Assembly: GCF_001875325.1 (NCBI RefSeq)
Contig: NZ_MDDC01000002.1
Location: forward strand, 1-64,000
DNA length: 64,000 bases
Direction of reading: 5' to 3'
DNA from: Neomoorella thermoacetica
Lineage (GTDB): Bacteria > Bacillota > DSM-521 > Neomoorellales > Neomoorellaceae
The notes beneath the pieces are model-generated. The model was given only the letters and a program-made list of their open reading frames with translations. It searched no databases and was not told the origin of the DNA. Positions within the stretch are counted from its first letter, which is position 1; the number at the start of each line of letters is the position of its first letter. Below are positions 34,154 to 43,186 of this stretch, piece after piece. A program made the translations under genes and the position numbers.

Positions 34154-34822
34154 TCATTTATCGTTTTTCCCTGTCAGGACGTACTCTAATTCCGCCTGTA
34201 CGGCCGGGTTGGCCAGGGCAAAGACCAGATCCCCTTCTTCCAGCACAGTGTTACCACAAGGGACAATGGCCGTATTTTCCCGGACGACGGTCACCAGGAT
34301 ACACTCATTAGGAAAGGGTATGGTCTTAATCTTTCGCCCCAGGACGGGAGCTCCGGGACCGAGCTTGTACTGGATCATTTTCAGGTCCTTGATGCCCTGC
34401 ATCCACATGGCGGCCGTGGAATCCATATCCACCCTTTCCTGAATGAGTCCCAGGATGAGGGAGGCCGGGCCGATTACCTGGTTGACCCCCAACCATCGGA
34501 AGAGCTTTTCATTGCCCGGATTATTAACCAGGGCCAGGGTGCGCTTGGCTTTAAACTGGCGCTCTGCCAGCTGGCAAATAACCAGGTTGTCCTGGTCGTC
34601 GTCGGTCACTGCTACCACTATATCGGCCTCTTCGGCACCCGCTTTTTTTAGAAAGTGGGCCATAGTGCCATCGCCGATGACTACCTGCAGGCCGAGTTCA
34701 CTTTTTATTTTTTCGCCCTTTTCCCGGTCATTCTCCACCAGGACCACGTCGCAGCCCCAGGCGGCGCACTGTCTGGCTACCTGGTAGCCCACTTTACCGC
34801 CACCTACAACTATAATCCTCAT
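34154..34822 (-). CDS. TrkA/KtrA-type potassium channel regulatory subunit
   Basis: 222 residues. The N-terminal RCK domain has the NAD-binding motif MRIIVVGGGKVGYQVARQ and VENDREKGEKI, and the C-terminal part (about 140-222) is a TrkA_C domain (GRKIKTIPFPNECILVTVV, LEEGDLVFALANP). It gates a K+ uptake channel such as TrkH/KtrB in response to nucleotides. No channel gene lies next to it in the window, so the partner is elsewhere. Confidence 0.88.
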   Translation of the reverse strand: MRIIVVGGGKVGYQVARQCAAWGCDVVLVENDREKGEKIKSELGLQVVIGDGTMAHFLKKAGAEEADIVVAVTDDDQDNLVICQLAERQFKAKRTLALVNNPGNEKLFRWLGVNQVIGPASLILGLIQERVDMDSTAAMWMQGIKDLKMIQYKLGPGAPVLGRKIKTIPFPNECILVTVVRENTAIVPCGNTVLEEGDLVFALANPAVQAELEYVLTGKNDK

Positions 34823-35115
34823 GACCCAACCCCTTTCTCTTATATCTATTCGCTACAGTAGCCCCTCTTCCTTCCATGTCAATTTTTATTTCCCGCGTTA
34901 CAGGCACCCCTGGCTGGCCTGGATTTGCGTCCCGGGGATCTTTCAGTTATGCCAGTATTACACCCCGCTATCTTTCGTCCTGCGGGAGGATCGGCCGGGC
35001 GATAGGGGGAAGTAGCCGCGAGACGAAGGGATTTTTTTCGTAGTCCTCAAGAACATGCGTTCGCATTTTTCGGATGGCCGTGCTATGCTGAAGCTGTCCG
35101 AAGGGAGGTGAAAAA

Positions 35116-35343
35116 ATGCCTGTTACCAGCACCCCGCTGGCTTCCAGCCTGCGACTCCGGGTTCAGACCGGTACAAACGCTAACGGTCAACCCATTTACC
35201 GGGTTCGTACCTACAACCGTGTAAAACCTGGGGCTACTGACCAGGACGTTTATGACGTCGCTCAAGCCCTGGGCGGGTTGCAGGTTTACCCGGTCACCGC
35301 CATCAGCCGGGTCAACGAAGGCGATCTCAGCACCGGCGTCTAA
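35116..35343 (+). CDS. DUF1659-type small protein
   Basis: 75 residues: LRLRVQTGTNANGQPIYRVR, then YNRVKPGATDQDVYDVAQAL and LGGLQVYPVTAISRVNEGDL. This matches the DUF1659 family of small Firmicute proteins, which usually sit beside DUF2922 and YvrJ genes as here. Function is unknown. GGGAGGTGAAAAA precedes the ATG. Confidence 0.8.
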   Translation: MPVTSTPLASSLRLRVQTGTNANGQPIYRVRTYNRVKPGATDQDVYDVAQALGGLQVYPVTAISRVNEGDLSTGV

Positions 35344-35505
35344 GGACGGGTCGCCGGACAGCGGGGAAATAGGGGACGATAGCCGCCCGCGTTAAGGTAA
35401 AGTGACGTGGAGAAATCAAGGAGGAACCCGCGGGGTGGCCGGGCGGAACCGCCCTCCCTACCTTCCCCGCCCGCTATCCGTCTCCCTGAAAGGAGGTGAA
35501 CAACC

Positions 35506-35727
35506 ATGCCTACCAAACGCCTGGAGTTAATCTTCCAGAACGCTTCCGGGCGCCGCACCACCCTGGTCATCCAGGACCCCCGGGAGAACCTCACCGAGGC
35601 CGACGTCCGTGCCGCCATGGAGCTTATCCTGGCCAGGAACATTTTCACCTCGCCGGGCGGCGACCTGACGGCCATTACCGGTGCCCGCATCGTCACCCGG
35701 GATGTAGCTGATATCATCGCCTCTTAA
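35506..35727 (+). CDS. DUF2922-type small protein
   Basis: 73 residues: LELIFQNASGRRTTLVIQDP, LTEADVRAAMELILARNIF and GARIVTRDVADII, the DUF2922 pattern. AAAGGAGGTGAACAACC precedes the ATG. Second member of the DUF1659-DUF2922-YvrJ set. Confidence 0.8.
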   Translation: MPTKRLELIFQNASGRRTTLVIQDPRENLTEADVRAAMELILARNIFTSPGGDLTAITGARIVTRDVADIIAS

Positions 35728-35873
35728 AACTACCCCGGGTATGACTTCACAACCGGCTGGCATTACTGGTGCTCCCTTTATGGTCCTCGTGGAGCGACCA
35801 GGACCCAATTCACCCGGAACATGTAACCTTTTAAATGTAGAATCTTTGCGTTGAGTGCCGGCTGCTCAACCCC

Positions 35874-35903
35874 GGGCCGGGACGGCATTCCCGGCCCTTT
35901 TTT
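35874..35903 (+). terminator. Terminator after the DUF2922 gene
   Basis: GGGCCGGGA pairs with TCCCGGCCC and is followed by TTTTTT. Confidence 0.75.
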
Positions 35904-36020
35904 AATTGTCACGCCTTTGCTCTCCGGTTCCGCCAGGGGCTTTTTACCTCTTGGACCAGGTCGCTTTATGAAAACAAATGCCGCCGGGATAAGCTGATGA
36001 ATTTTGCGAGGTGATAAACA

Positions 36021-36269
36021 TTGTACCAGGTAAGGTTCGCCTTTTTCGCCCGGCAACGCCGGGGACGTTGCGACTGCTGCGATCGCCACCAGGTCCTGGA
36101 ACGTAAAATTTTACTCCTGGAAGACGACGACTTAATCGGCGACTTAATTCTCTGCAGCGAGTGCGCTCTAGCCCTGGAAGCCCTAGTGAGCGGTGCCCGG
36201 GAAACTGCAACCCGGGAATGGGTATTTGCCGGCGGGCCATCCAGGTCAGGCGATAGCCCTGGTGAATAA
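36021..36269 (+). CDS. Hypothetical protein with zinc-ribbon-like cysteines
   Basis: 82 residues. Cysteines in RGRCDCCDRHQ and LILCSECALAL form a CxC/CxxC...CxxC arrangement that could bind zinc. No other family trait is recognised. The TTG start at 36021 has GCGAGGTGATAAACA upstream. It precedes yvrJ by 18 bases and is probably co-transcribed. Confidence 0.55.
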   Translation: MYQVRFAFFARQRRGRCDCCDRHQVLERKILLLEDDDLIGDLILCSECALALEALVSGARETATREWVFAGGPSRSGDSPGE

Positions 36270-36287
36270 AAAGGGAGGGAAACTAAG

Positions 36288-36431
36288 ATGGAGAACCTCT
36301 GGCTTCAGATTGGCAACTATGGTTTCCCGATGGTTATCGCTTTTTACCTTTTAGTTCGGATTGAGAAAAAGCTCGACGATCTGACGGCGGCCATCCATGA
36401 CCTGGCCCGCACCCTGGGAAACGGGGAGTGA
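36288..36431 (+). CDS. YvrJ-family protein (47 residues)
   Basis: The frame ATG 36288 to TGA 36431 reads MENLWLQIGNYGFPMVIAFY, then LLVRIEKKLDDLTAAIHDLA and RTLGNGE. One membrane helix followed by a charged amphipathic helix with RIEKKLD is the YvrJ signature. AAGGGAGGGAAACTAAG precedes the ATG. It completes the DUF1659/DUF2922/YvrJ trio; function is unknown, and membrane location is inferred. Confidence 0.85.
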   Translation: MENLWLQIGNYGFPMVIAFYLLVRIEKKLDDLTAAIHDLARTLGNGE

Positions 36432-36496
36432 GATAGGCCCCTTGACCCGGAACATATGTTCGGATATAATAAAGCAAAAAGCAGGTGATACCAGGA

Positions 36497-37147
36497 ATGG
36501 AAACTAATTGGATCCGGCAACGCCTCTGGAAGCATTTAAACTGCCTGGTGCCGGTTTACGGTAGCGGCGACGATGCCGGTAATTATACCGAAGTCTGGCT
36601 GGACAACGGGGAGAAGCTTCTCGACCGGCGCCGGGTCAAAACAGTTCTAAAAGCCCTGGCTACCTACCTGGGTGTTTCCTGGCGGCAACAGTACACGGCC
36701 TGGGTGGAGGCCGGTCGCAGCCACCTGGTGCCCATTGTCCTGGGGCCGGAGATGGCCCTGGTTCCCCTGCGCCTGCGCCGGCCCCGTAGCCGCGATGAAG
36801 GTGGAACCGGCTATGTGGTCACCGGTAACGTCATCAAGTGCGAGCCTTATTTTAAGCCACCCTACCGGTCACGACTGGTCCTCAAGGGTGGCCAGGTCCT
36901 CCCCTGCTTCTTGAGCATAGCCACCCTGGAACTGCGTCTCCTGGCCGGGCGGAAAGCCCTGCAGCGCCGCTGGGAAATTTATAGGGAAACCCGCCAGGAG
37001 TTGGTGGCCGCTGACCCTGCCGTCTATAAAGACGAGGGTCACCTGCTGGTGGAACCTGGCGGCAACGCCCATCCTGTCCGGGTAGTCAACCGCCTGGGCG
37101 ATCTGATCATTGTCTGCCGGGATAATAAAAGCAGCCCCTGGTCGTAA
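36497..37147 (+). CDS. Hypothetical protein, possibly ComK-like
   Basis: About 216 residues, basic, no signal or membrane segment. The order YGSGDDAGNYTEVWLDNGEK, LVPIVLGPEMALVPLRLRRP, and LVLKGGQVLPCFLSIATLEL followed by a helical tail (RRWEIYRETRQEL) is faintly like competence factor ComK, which has a similar length and a PxxLxxP-type core. This is a weak resemblance by eye and no more. ATG 36497 follows CCAGGA; GTG 36485 is an alternative. A terminator follows directly. Confidence 0.5.
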   Translation: METNWIRQRLWKHLNCLVPVYGSGDDAGNYTEVWLDNGEKLLDRRRVKTVLKALATYLGVSWRQQYTAWVEAGRSHLVPIVLGPEMALVPLRLRRPRSRDEGGTGYVVTGNVIKCEPYFKPPYRSRLVLKGGQVLPCFLSIATLELRLLAGRKALQRRWEIYRETRQELVAADPAVYKDEGHLLVEPGGNAHPVRVVNRLGDLIIVCRDNKSSPWS

Positions 37148-37162
37148 AGGGGCTGCTTTTCT
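37127..37162 (+). terminator. Terminator overlapping the end of the 36497 gene
   Basis: AAAAGCAGCCCC (37127-37138) pairs with GGGGCTGCTTTT (37149-37160). The left arm lies inside the last codons. Confidence 0.85.
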
Positions 37163-37234
37163 ATGCGTCCCTCTGGCAGGAAAATCCCGCATAAATGACG
37201 AATAGCTATCAACGATCGCTATTCAGGAAAGGGT

Positions 37235-38521
37235 GTGCCTGCCATTAAGCGCTGTGTTATTAAAAAGGCTGCAACGTTGCTCTTATGTGTCAGTTCCCTG
37301 GTAACGGTGCCGGTGGCTGCCGCTGCTGCCAGCGAAGGCGTTAACCTGGTCATTGACAACAAGCCCTTGACAGTACCGGCAGGAGACCAGGGAGCTTTTA
37401 TAATGGGGAACAGGACCTATGTTCCTTTAAGGATTATCAGTGAAAAACTGGGCGCCAGGGTGGACTGGCAACAGGACGCCAGCCGGGTTATTATCACTAC
37501 CAGAGAAGCGCCATCGGTTCCACCGCCGGCGGATGAGCGAAGGAACCCGGGAGAGGTACAGATTGTCATCGACGGTAAGATTTTGCAACTCCCTCTCTCC
37601 CTGGGGCGCCCTTACATAACCCCTGCGGGGCGGACAGTAGTCCCACTACGGGCGGTGGGCGAAGCCCTCGGTTGCGAAGTTAACTGGGTGGCCTCCACCA
37701 GTACAGTAGAAATTAAATCTGCTACTTATAAACTGCTATTAGAGTTGGCCGGCTATCGAAGCAACCTGCGGTTGCTGGACGGGACAGTAATCAACTCCGC
37801 CGAGCTTTTAAAGATGGATGCCTCATCTTTCAGCCAGGAACAACTGCAGCAGTTCCGGGAATTCCTGGGGTACCTCAAGAAGTATGACCAGCAGGTCAAG
37901 TTGCCCGACGGCACGGTGTTAAACGTCGCCGATATCACCATCGAGGGGCAACCGGTAGCCAGCGCCGCCCAGCTCCGGGCCTGGATCGCCAGTGAAATCC
38001 CCCGCCTGCGGGTCAAGATGCAGGAACAGTACCACCGCGACCTGCTTCCCATCCCGGATCTGGCCGAGCTGTACCTGCGGATCGGCGCCGAGTACGGCAT
38101 CCGCGGGGACCTGGCCTTTGCCCAGGCGGCCAAGGAGACCAACTTCTGGCAGTTTACCGGGAGCGTCAAGCCCGACCAGAATAATTACTGCGGCCTGGGG
38201 GCCCTTAGCAGTCCCAATACGGGGAATGAGCCCCTTAATGGCGCCGATCCCACTAAAGTCCGGTTCGCGCCCGGCGTCTACGGGGCCATCTTCGCTTCCC
38301 CGGAAGTCGGGGTCGAGGCCCATATTCAACACCTTTACGCCTACGCCACTAAAAAACCCTTGCCCCCGGGCAAGGTGCTCTATGACCCGCGCTTCAATTT
38401 AGTGCAGCGCGGGTCCGCCACCACCTGGCAGGGGCTCAACGCCCGCTGGGCGGTTCCTGGCATTACTTACGGCCAGAGCATCATTGAGGACTACTGGCTG
38501 AAAGCCCTGGCCGCGAAATAA
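37235..38521 (+). CDS. Secreted stalk-domain glucosaminidase
   Basis: 428 residues. A signal peptide (AATLLLCVSSLVTVPVAAAA) is followed by two copper-amine-oxidase-N-like stalk repeats (NRTYVPLRIISEKLGARVDW and GRTVVPLRAVGEALGCEVNW), a spacer, and a C-terminal glucosaminidase-type domain (AEYGIRGDLAFAQAAKETNF, ending FNLVQRGSATTWQGLNARWA). The Glu in AKETNF is the likely acid. It would cut peptidoglycan glycan strands outside the cell. GTG start with AGGAAAGG upstream. A 7-bp inverted repeat GAATAGC/GCTATTC lies just before it. Confidence 0.85.
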   Translation: MPAIKRCVIKKAATLLLCVSSLVTVPVAAAAASEGVNLVIDNKPLTVPAGDQGAFIMGNRTYVPLRIISEKLGARVDWQQDASRVIITTREAPSVPPPADERRNPGEVQIVIDGKILQLPLSLGRPYITPAGRTVVPLRAVGEALGCEVNWVASTSTVEIKSATYKLLLELAGYRSNLRLLDGTVINSAELLKMDASSFSQEQLQQFREFLGYLKKYDQQVKLPDGTVLNVADITIEGQPVASAAQLRAWIASEIPRLRVKMQEQYHRDLLPIPDLAELYLRIGAEYGIRGDLAFAQAAKETNFWQFTGSVKPDQNNYCGLGALSSPNTGNEPLNGADPTKVRFAPGVYGAIFASPEVGVEAHIQHLYAYATKKPLPPGKVLYDPRFNLVQRGSATTWQGLNARWAVPGITYGQSIIEDYWLKALAAK

Positions 38522-38528
38522 AAGTAAA

Positions 38529-38560
38529 GGGGCGAACGATCCGGCAATCGTTCGCCCCTT
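38529..38560 (+). terminator. Terminator after the glucosaminidase gene
   Basis: GGGGCGAACGAT (38529-38540) pairs with ATCGTTCGCCCC (38547-38558), followed by TT. Confidence 0.8.
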
Positions 38561-38732
38561 CGTAATTTGCTTGTGAGGAGGTACCAGTTATGCCGGTAAA
38601 CCAGCTGGTGTTCCTGCAGGGTGCTAGGCTGGGAGGTGAAGTTTGAGCAGGATTTGGATACCGCGCGGCGAATTATTCCCCCTGGTGCAGGTTTTAATAT
38701 GGCACCAGGTCCTATTTTCTGGCGGTGATAGT

Positions 38733-39929
38733 ATGATCCGTTTTCTCCATACAGCCGACTGGCAAGTGGGTATGAAGGCCCGGCACGTGGCGCCGGTAGC
38801 CGCCCGGGTGCGGGAGGCGCGCCTGGAGACGGCCCGGCGATTAATGGAAATCACCCGGGAGCGCCGGCTGGACTTTATCATCATTGCCGGCGATGTCTTT
38901 GAAGACAACCAGGTAGATAATAAACTCGCCCACCAGGTAGTCCAGATTCTCTCCCTGGCCGCACCGGTTCCAGTCTATATCCTCCCCGGCAACCATGACC
39001 CCCTGACCCCCGATGCCGTTTACGAACGGCGCGTCTTCAGGGAGGGCCTCGCTCCCAATATTCATCTGCTGCGTACCAGCCAGCCCGTTACTGTCCTGCC
39101 CGGTGTGGTCCTGCTGCCAGCGCCCAACCGGGCTAAAAATTCCCCGGAAGACCCTACGGAAAGGATGGCACCGGCACCGGGGGGAGCCATCAACATTGGC
39201 GTCGCCCACGGCTCCCTGCGCATCGAGGGACATTACCAGTACGATGACTTTCCCATTCCACTGGAGGCGGCGGAGCGCCGGGGCCTGGATTACCTGGCCC
39301 TGGGCCACTGGCATTCATTTTTCCAGTACGGCGACCGGACTTTTTACCCCGGCACCCCTGAACCCACCGGCTTTGAGGAACGGGACAGCGGCACGGCGGC
39401 CCTGGTAACTATTGAAGGGTACGGCGCGCGGCCCCGGGTGGAAAAGATAAAGACCGGCACCCTGGAGTGGGAAACCTGGAAGCAGGAGGTGCACGGCGAC
39501 CCCCGGGAAGCCGTCCGGGCCCTTAAACTCCGGGTGGAAGGCCTGGACACTCCCGGGCAGACCCTCCTGCGCCTCGCCCTGTACGGCCGGGATACCAGCG
39601 GGGATCAATCCTGGCTGGAGGAACTCCGGGACTGGCTGGAAGCCCGGTTGCTATACCTCGATCTGGATACCACCCGCCTGGCTACGCAACCCCTGGCGCC
39701 GAAGCTCCAGAACAGGGCTCGCTCCCAGCCCTTCCTGCGGGCCGCCATCACCGACCTGGCTGCCCTTGCCAGGAGCCTGGGACAACCACTGGAAGAGGTG
39801 GAAGATGTAGCAGGCCCGGCAACCAGCCTGGATGCCGAACTGATCGACAGGATACTCCGGGCCGGCATCAAACCGGGGGACGTCCGGGAGGCCCTGGGAG
39901 TGCTGGCCGGAGTAGTAGAGGAGGTCTAA
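38733..39929 (+). CDS. SbcD/Mre11-like DNA repair exonuclease subunit
   Basis: About 398 residues. Metallophosphoesterase motifs run in order: FLHTADWQVGMKA, IIAGDVFEDNQVDN, ILPGNHDPLTPD, VAHGSLRIEGHY and LALGHWHSFFQYG. Motif I has DWQ in place of the DxH of classical SbcD, a variation seen in related bacterial exonucleases. The C-terminal third is helical and would cap the partner ATPase. The start at 38733 follows GGCGGTGATAGT; the frame open to 38643 lacks family similarity. It is coupled to the SbcC-like gene four bases downstream. Confidence 0.88.
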   Translation: MIRFLHTADWQVGMKARHVAPVAARVREARLETARRLMEITRERRLDFIIIAGDVFEDNQVDNKLAHQVVQILSLAAPVPVYILPGNHDPLTPDAVYERRVFREGLAPNIHLLRTSQPVTVLPGVVLLPAPNRAKNSPEDPTERMAPAPGGAINIGVAHGSLRIEGHYQYDDFPIPLEAAERRGLDYLALGHWHSFFQYGDRTFYPGTPEPTGFEERDSGTAALVTIEGYGARPRVEKIKTGTLEWETWKQEVHGDPREAVRALKLRVEGLDTPGQTLLRLALYGRDTSGDQSWLEELRDWLEARLLYLDLDTTRLATQPLAPKLQNRARSQPFLRAAITDLAALARSLGQPLEEVEDVAGPATSLDAELIDRILRAGIKPGDVREALGVLAGVVEEV

Positions 39930-39933
39930 AGCA

Positions 39934-42639
39934 GTGTTCCTGCACTCCCTGACTGTTGCCGGTTTGCGCCGTTTCCGCAACCCCGTGGCCCTGACCCGTT
40001 TCGACCCGGGGATCAACATCATTTACGGCCCCAATGAATGCGGCAAGTCAACCCTTATCTGGGGGTTGATCCTGGCCTTTTTGAACCGCCATAACGTAGG
40101 CGGCGAGGAGATTGCCAGGTTCCGTCCCTGGGGTACGGCGTTGAACCCCCGCATTGAGGTGGAATTCACCGCTGGCGGCAAGCGCTACCGGTTGAACAAA
40201 GGCTTCCTGGACGAAGCCAGGTGCACCCTGGCTGAATGGACAGGAGGGGGCTACCAGGACCTGGCCCGGGGCAAAGCCGCCGACGAGATGGTTTTCCGGA
40301 TGATGCAGGCCCAGATGGCTGGACGGGGCTTGACCAAAAGCTCCCAGTGGGGCCTGGCCTACCTCCTCTGGATGCCCCAGGACAGGGAACGCCTGGCGGC
40401 CCCGGCCTTGACGGGCAATGTCCAGGATTACTTCCGCCAGGCCCTGGGCTCCACCCTTTTTACCCCTGCCGATGACCGCCTGCTGGCGGCGATAGACAGG
40501 AAATATAGCGAGATTTATACCCAGAAGCGAGGCGCCCTCCAGGCCCGCTCCCCCGTGCACCAGGCCCGGCAGCGATTGGAGGAGATCAAGGCCCGGCTGG
40601 CTACCGCCCGGCAGGCCCTGGAGCAGGTTAACCAGGTAGTGGCGGAACTGGAAGCGCAGCAGGCACGCCAGGAAGGGCTGAACCGGGAAGTGGCCAGTCT
40701 CCGGGCACGGGAGAAGGAATTAAAGGAACAGGTCGAGGCCATTAAAACCTTGCAGTCCAGCTGCCGGCAGGCGGAAGCCGAATTAAAAACGGCCACCACC
40801 ATCTGGGAAAAATTAAAAGCAGAATGGCGCCGGGTTAACGAGCTGGAAGAAAGCATGAACCGGGCTAACGCTGAAAAGAATCAGGAAAAGGCTTCCCTGG
40901 CGTTCCTGGGTAACGCCTGGCAGGAGGCGGGTCAAAAACTGGCTGCCGCTGAAGAACGCCTGGCAACCCTGGAAAGTGAACTGGGTCGGGCCCGCAAGGA
41001 CCTCCAGCAGTCCTATGACCGGCAGCAGGCCCGGGAGCGCCTGGCGCGAATGAACGAGCTGTCCCGGCGCCTGGAGAAGGCCCGCCAGGTGACCGCCCGG
41101 ATTGCCGCCCTTGAGGGCGAGCTGGCCCGGCAACCCCTGCCCGGCCCGGAAGAGGTCGGGGCTGTCACGGAGACCTGGAACCGCATTAATTCCCTGGAAG
41201 CCGAGGCCCGGGCCATGGGCCTGAGCATCAATTTCCGGGCCTATCGCGATCTGGAGCTCTGCGTTACCACAGCCGCCGGCCGGGAGAAGCGCCGGGTCGG
41301 CCCGGATCAACCCCTTCTCCTGGCTGCCACCGACCGTCTCGCCCTGGAAATACCCGGCGCCGGCCTCCTGGAGGTACGTTCGGGTTCCAGGGACCTGCAG
41401 AAGCTTTTAAAGGAGATTGCCGGCCTGCGGCAGGATCTGGAACATACCCTGGCTGCATTTGGCGTAGCCGGCGTGGCCGAATTGCAGGAAAGGTATAACT
41501 GGAGTGCCCGCCAAAGGACGGAATTACAGGCACTGGTGGACAACCTGGCGCAGGTCCTGGGCCCGGGTAATACAATGGAGGCCCTGGAAAAGCAGGCCTT
41601 AACGGAGCAGAACGCCCTGGCGGAGCAATGTGCCGCCCTGGGGATTACCGGGGAGGAACTCCGGGCCCTGCCGGGACCGGATATCGCTCCCCTGAAGGTG
41701 CGGCTGCAAAACCTCCAGGAAGAGTATGAAAAGCAGAAACAGGCGGTAACCAGGCTGCGGCAGCAGTTTCAGGAGCTGGAACGCCGGATGGCAGAAGGGC
41801 AGAAGAAACTGGAGACCCTGCAAGCCCGGATCAGGGCCGTCAGGGAAGAACGCGACCGGCGCCTGGAGGCGTGGGGCGGCTCCGCCGCCAGATTGCAGGC
41901 CGAACTGGTGGCTGCGGAGACGGCCACGAGCAACAAGGCCCTGGTCCTGGAAGAACTGCAGCGCCGCCTCCCCGCCAATGCTTTTGATCTTGAACAGGAA
42001 GCAAACCAGGTGGAAAAAAAGAGAGAAGAACTAGAACAGGAAATCCTGGCGGTGCGCGACAGGATTACCGGCCTGAAAACACAGCTGGATCTCAGCAGCA
42101 GCCAGGGTCTCTATTCCCGGTTGGCCGGCCTGGAAGAAGAATACGAACTGGCCGGCGCTGAATACCAGCACGCGGCCCGGTACGCCCGGGCTATCTGGTT
42201 ATTACACCTGATCATGCACAACCGCCGAAATCAAATGCTGAACAGCCTCACCGGACCGGTAAGGCAGGAGGTCAGCGACCTCTTCCAGCAGATTACCGGC
42301 CGCCGGGAGCGCAGTGTCGAACTGAATGCCGATCTTTCCCTGGCCGGCCTCAGGGTGGGAGTGGAAGACCCGCAACCACTCGATGTCTTCTCAGCAGGTA
42401 CCCAGGAACAACTCATGGTCGCCATCCGCCTGGCCCTTGGGCGTTTTTTGGGCGCCGGCGAGCGACAGCTGGTGGTCCTGGACGACGCCCTGGTAAATAC
42501 GGACGCCGGCCGCCGCAGTCGCATCCTGGAACTGCTGGCCGCCGCAGCAGAGAAACTACAGGTAATAATCCTTACCTGCCACCCAGAGAACTACAGCGGG
42601 CTAAAGGGAATGCTATTTAACGTAGAAGAGCTCGGGTAG
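39934..42639 (+). CDS. SbcC/Rad50-like ATPase (YhaN type)
   Basis: 901 residues. The N-terminus has Walker A in IYGPNECGKSTLIWGL. Two long coiled-coil regions (about 180-400 and 560-760) are rich in Glu, Gln, Arg and Leu. The C-terminus has the signature FSAGTQEQLMVAIRLAL and Walker B LVVLDDALVNTD. I see no CxxC zinc hook between the coils, which fits the YhaN branch rather than classical Rad50. With the SbcD-like partner it should process DNA ends. GGAGGTCTAAAGCA precedes the GTG start. Confidence 0.9.
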   Translation: MFLHSLTVAGLRRFRNPVALTRFDPGINIIYGPNECGKSTLIWGLILAFLNRHNVGGEEIARFRPWGTALNPRIEVEFTAGGKRYRLNKGFLDEARCTLAEWTGGGYQDLARGKAADEMVFRMMQAQMAGRGLTKSSQWGLAYLLWMPQDRERLAAPALTGNVQDYFRQALGSTLFTPADDRLLAAIDRKYSEIYTQKRGALQARSPVHQARQRLEEIKARLATARQALEQVNQVVAELEAQQARQEGLNREVASLRAREKELKEQVEAIKTLQSSCRQAEAELKTATTIWEKLKAEWRRVNELEESMNRANAEKNQEKASLAFLGNAWQEAGQKLAAAEERLATLESELGRARKDLQQSYDRQQARERLARMNELSRRLEKARQVTARIAALEGELARQPLPGPEEVGAVTETWNRINSLEAEARAMGLSINFRAYRDLELCVTTAAGREKRRVGPDQPLLLAATDRLALEIPGAGLLEVRSGSRDLQKLLKEIAGLRQDLEHTLAAFGVAGVAELQERYNWSARQRTELQALVDNLAQVLGPGNTMEALEKQALTEQNALAEQCAALGITGEELRALPGPDIAPLKVRLQNLQEEYEKQKQAVTRLRQQFQELERRMAEGQKKLETLQARIRAVREERDRRLEAWGGSAARLQAELVAAETATSNKALVLEELQRRLPANAFDLEQEANQVEKKREELEQEILAVRDRITGLKTQLDLSSSQGLYSRLAGLEEEYELAGAEYQHAARYARAIWLLHLIMHNRRNQMLNSLTGPVRQEVSDLFQQITGRRERSVELNADLSLAGLRVGVEDPQPLDVFSAGTQEQLMVAIRLALGRFLGAGERQLVVLDDALVNTDAGRRSRILELLAAAAEKLQVIILTCHPENYSGLKGMLFNVEELG

Positions 42640-42676
42640 AGGCATTCCTGGCTGCCTGACTCTTTTCCATATTAAT

Positions 42677-42698
42677 GCCCCCGCGCCGGCGGGGGCTA
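42677..42698. terminator. Hairpin between convergent genes
   Basis: GCCCCCGC GCCG GCGGGGGC; a strong stem between the ATPase gene and the DUF1657 gene. Confidence 0.65.
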
Positions 42699-42712
42699 TA
42701 CTAAAAGGGACA

Positions 42713-42946
42713 CTACTGCTGCTGGGATTGCTGCGCTTTCTGGAAGACTTTGTACTGGGGTTCCTGGCTTTCCAGGTAGTTGACCCGGCCCTTTAAGCCC
42801 TGAGCGATACTATCGAGCTGGTTGGCGTAGTCGGTGAACTGTTTCTTGGCGTTTTTGTCCTCAGTTTGCAGGGCGTAGGTTTTCAGGTCAGCTACCGCTC
42901 CTTCCAGGCTGGTGAGGGTCTGGTGCATCTGAGTACCAATGGTCAT
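42713..42946 (-). CDS. DUF1657-type small protein
   Basis: 77 residues, helical: MTIGTQMHQTLTSLEGAVAD, LKTYALQTEDKNAKKQFTDY and a Gln-rich tail. This is the DUF1657 pattern, common in spore formers and often near spoVA-type genes; no spoVA is seen here. GAAGGAGGCTGCATCCT precedes the start. Confidence 0.85.
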   Translation of the reverse strand: MTIGTQMHQTLTSLEGAVADLKTYALQTEDKNAKKQFTDYANQLDSIAQGLKGRVNYLESQEPQYKVFQKAQQSQQQ

Positions 42947-43045
42947 AGGATGCAGCCTCCTTCGCAGTTTTGGTCCCTGTTCGTTTTATAGTCTTACCCT
43001 GGCCGGGGATAATATAAGGGACAATTTCTACCCTTATGGGAGCCC

Positions 43046-43074
43046 TTGACCAAATATGGACGGGAGCATATAAT
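43046..43074 (+). promoter_or_regulatory. Promoter upstream of the radical SAM gene
   Basis: TTGACC (43046-43051), 17-base spacer, TATAAT (43069-43074). A 7-bp inverted repeat TAACGTT GAAA AACGTTA (43118-43135) lies in the leader and could be a hairpin or operator. Confidence 0.75.
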
Positions 43075-43186
43075 AAAAATAAAAATTGGTCTTTTGGGTA
43101 TTTCGGGGGGTGGTAGTTAACGTTGAAAAACGTTAGTGCCACCCTTTTGCGTTTCAATAAAACTTACAGGCAAGGAGGTTTCGACT

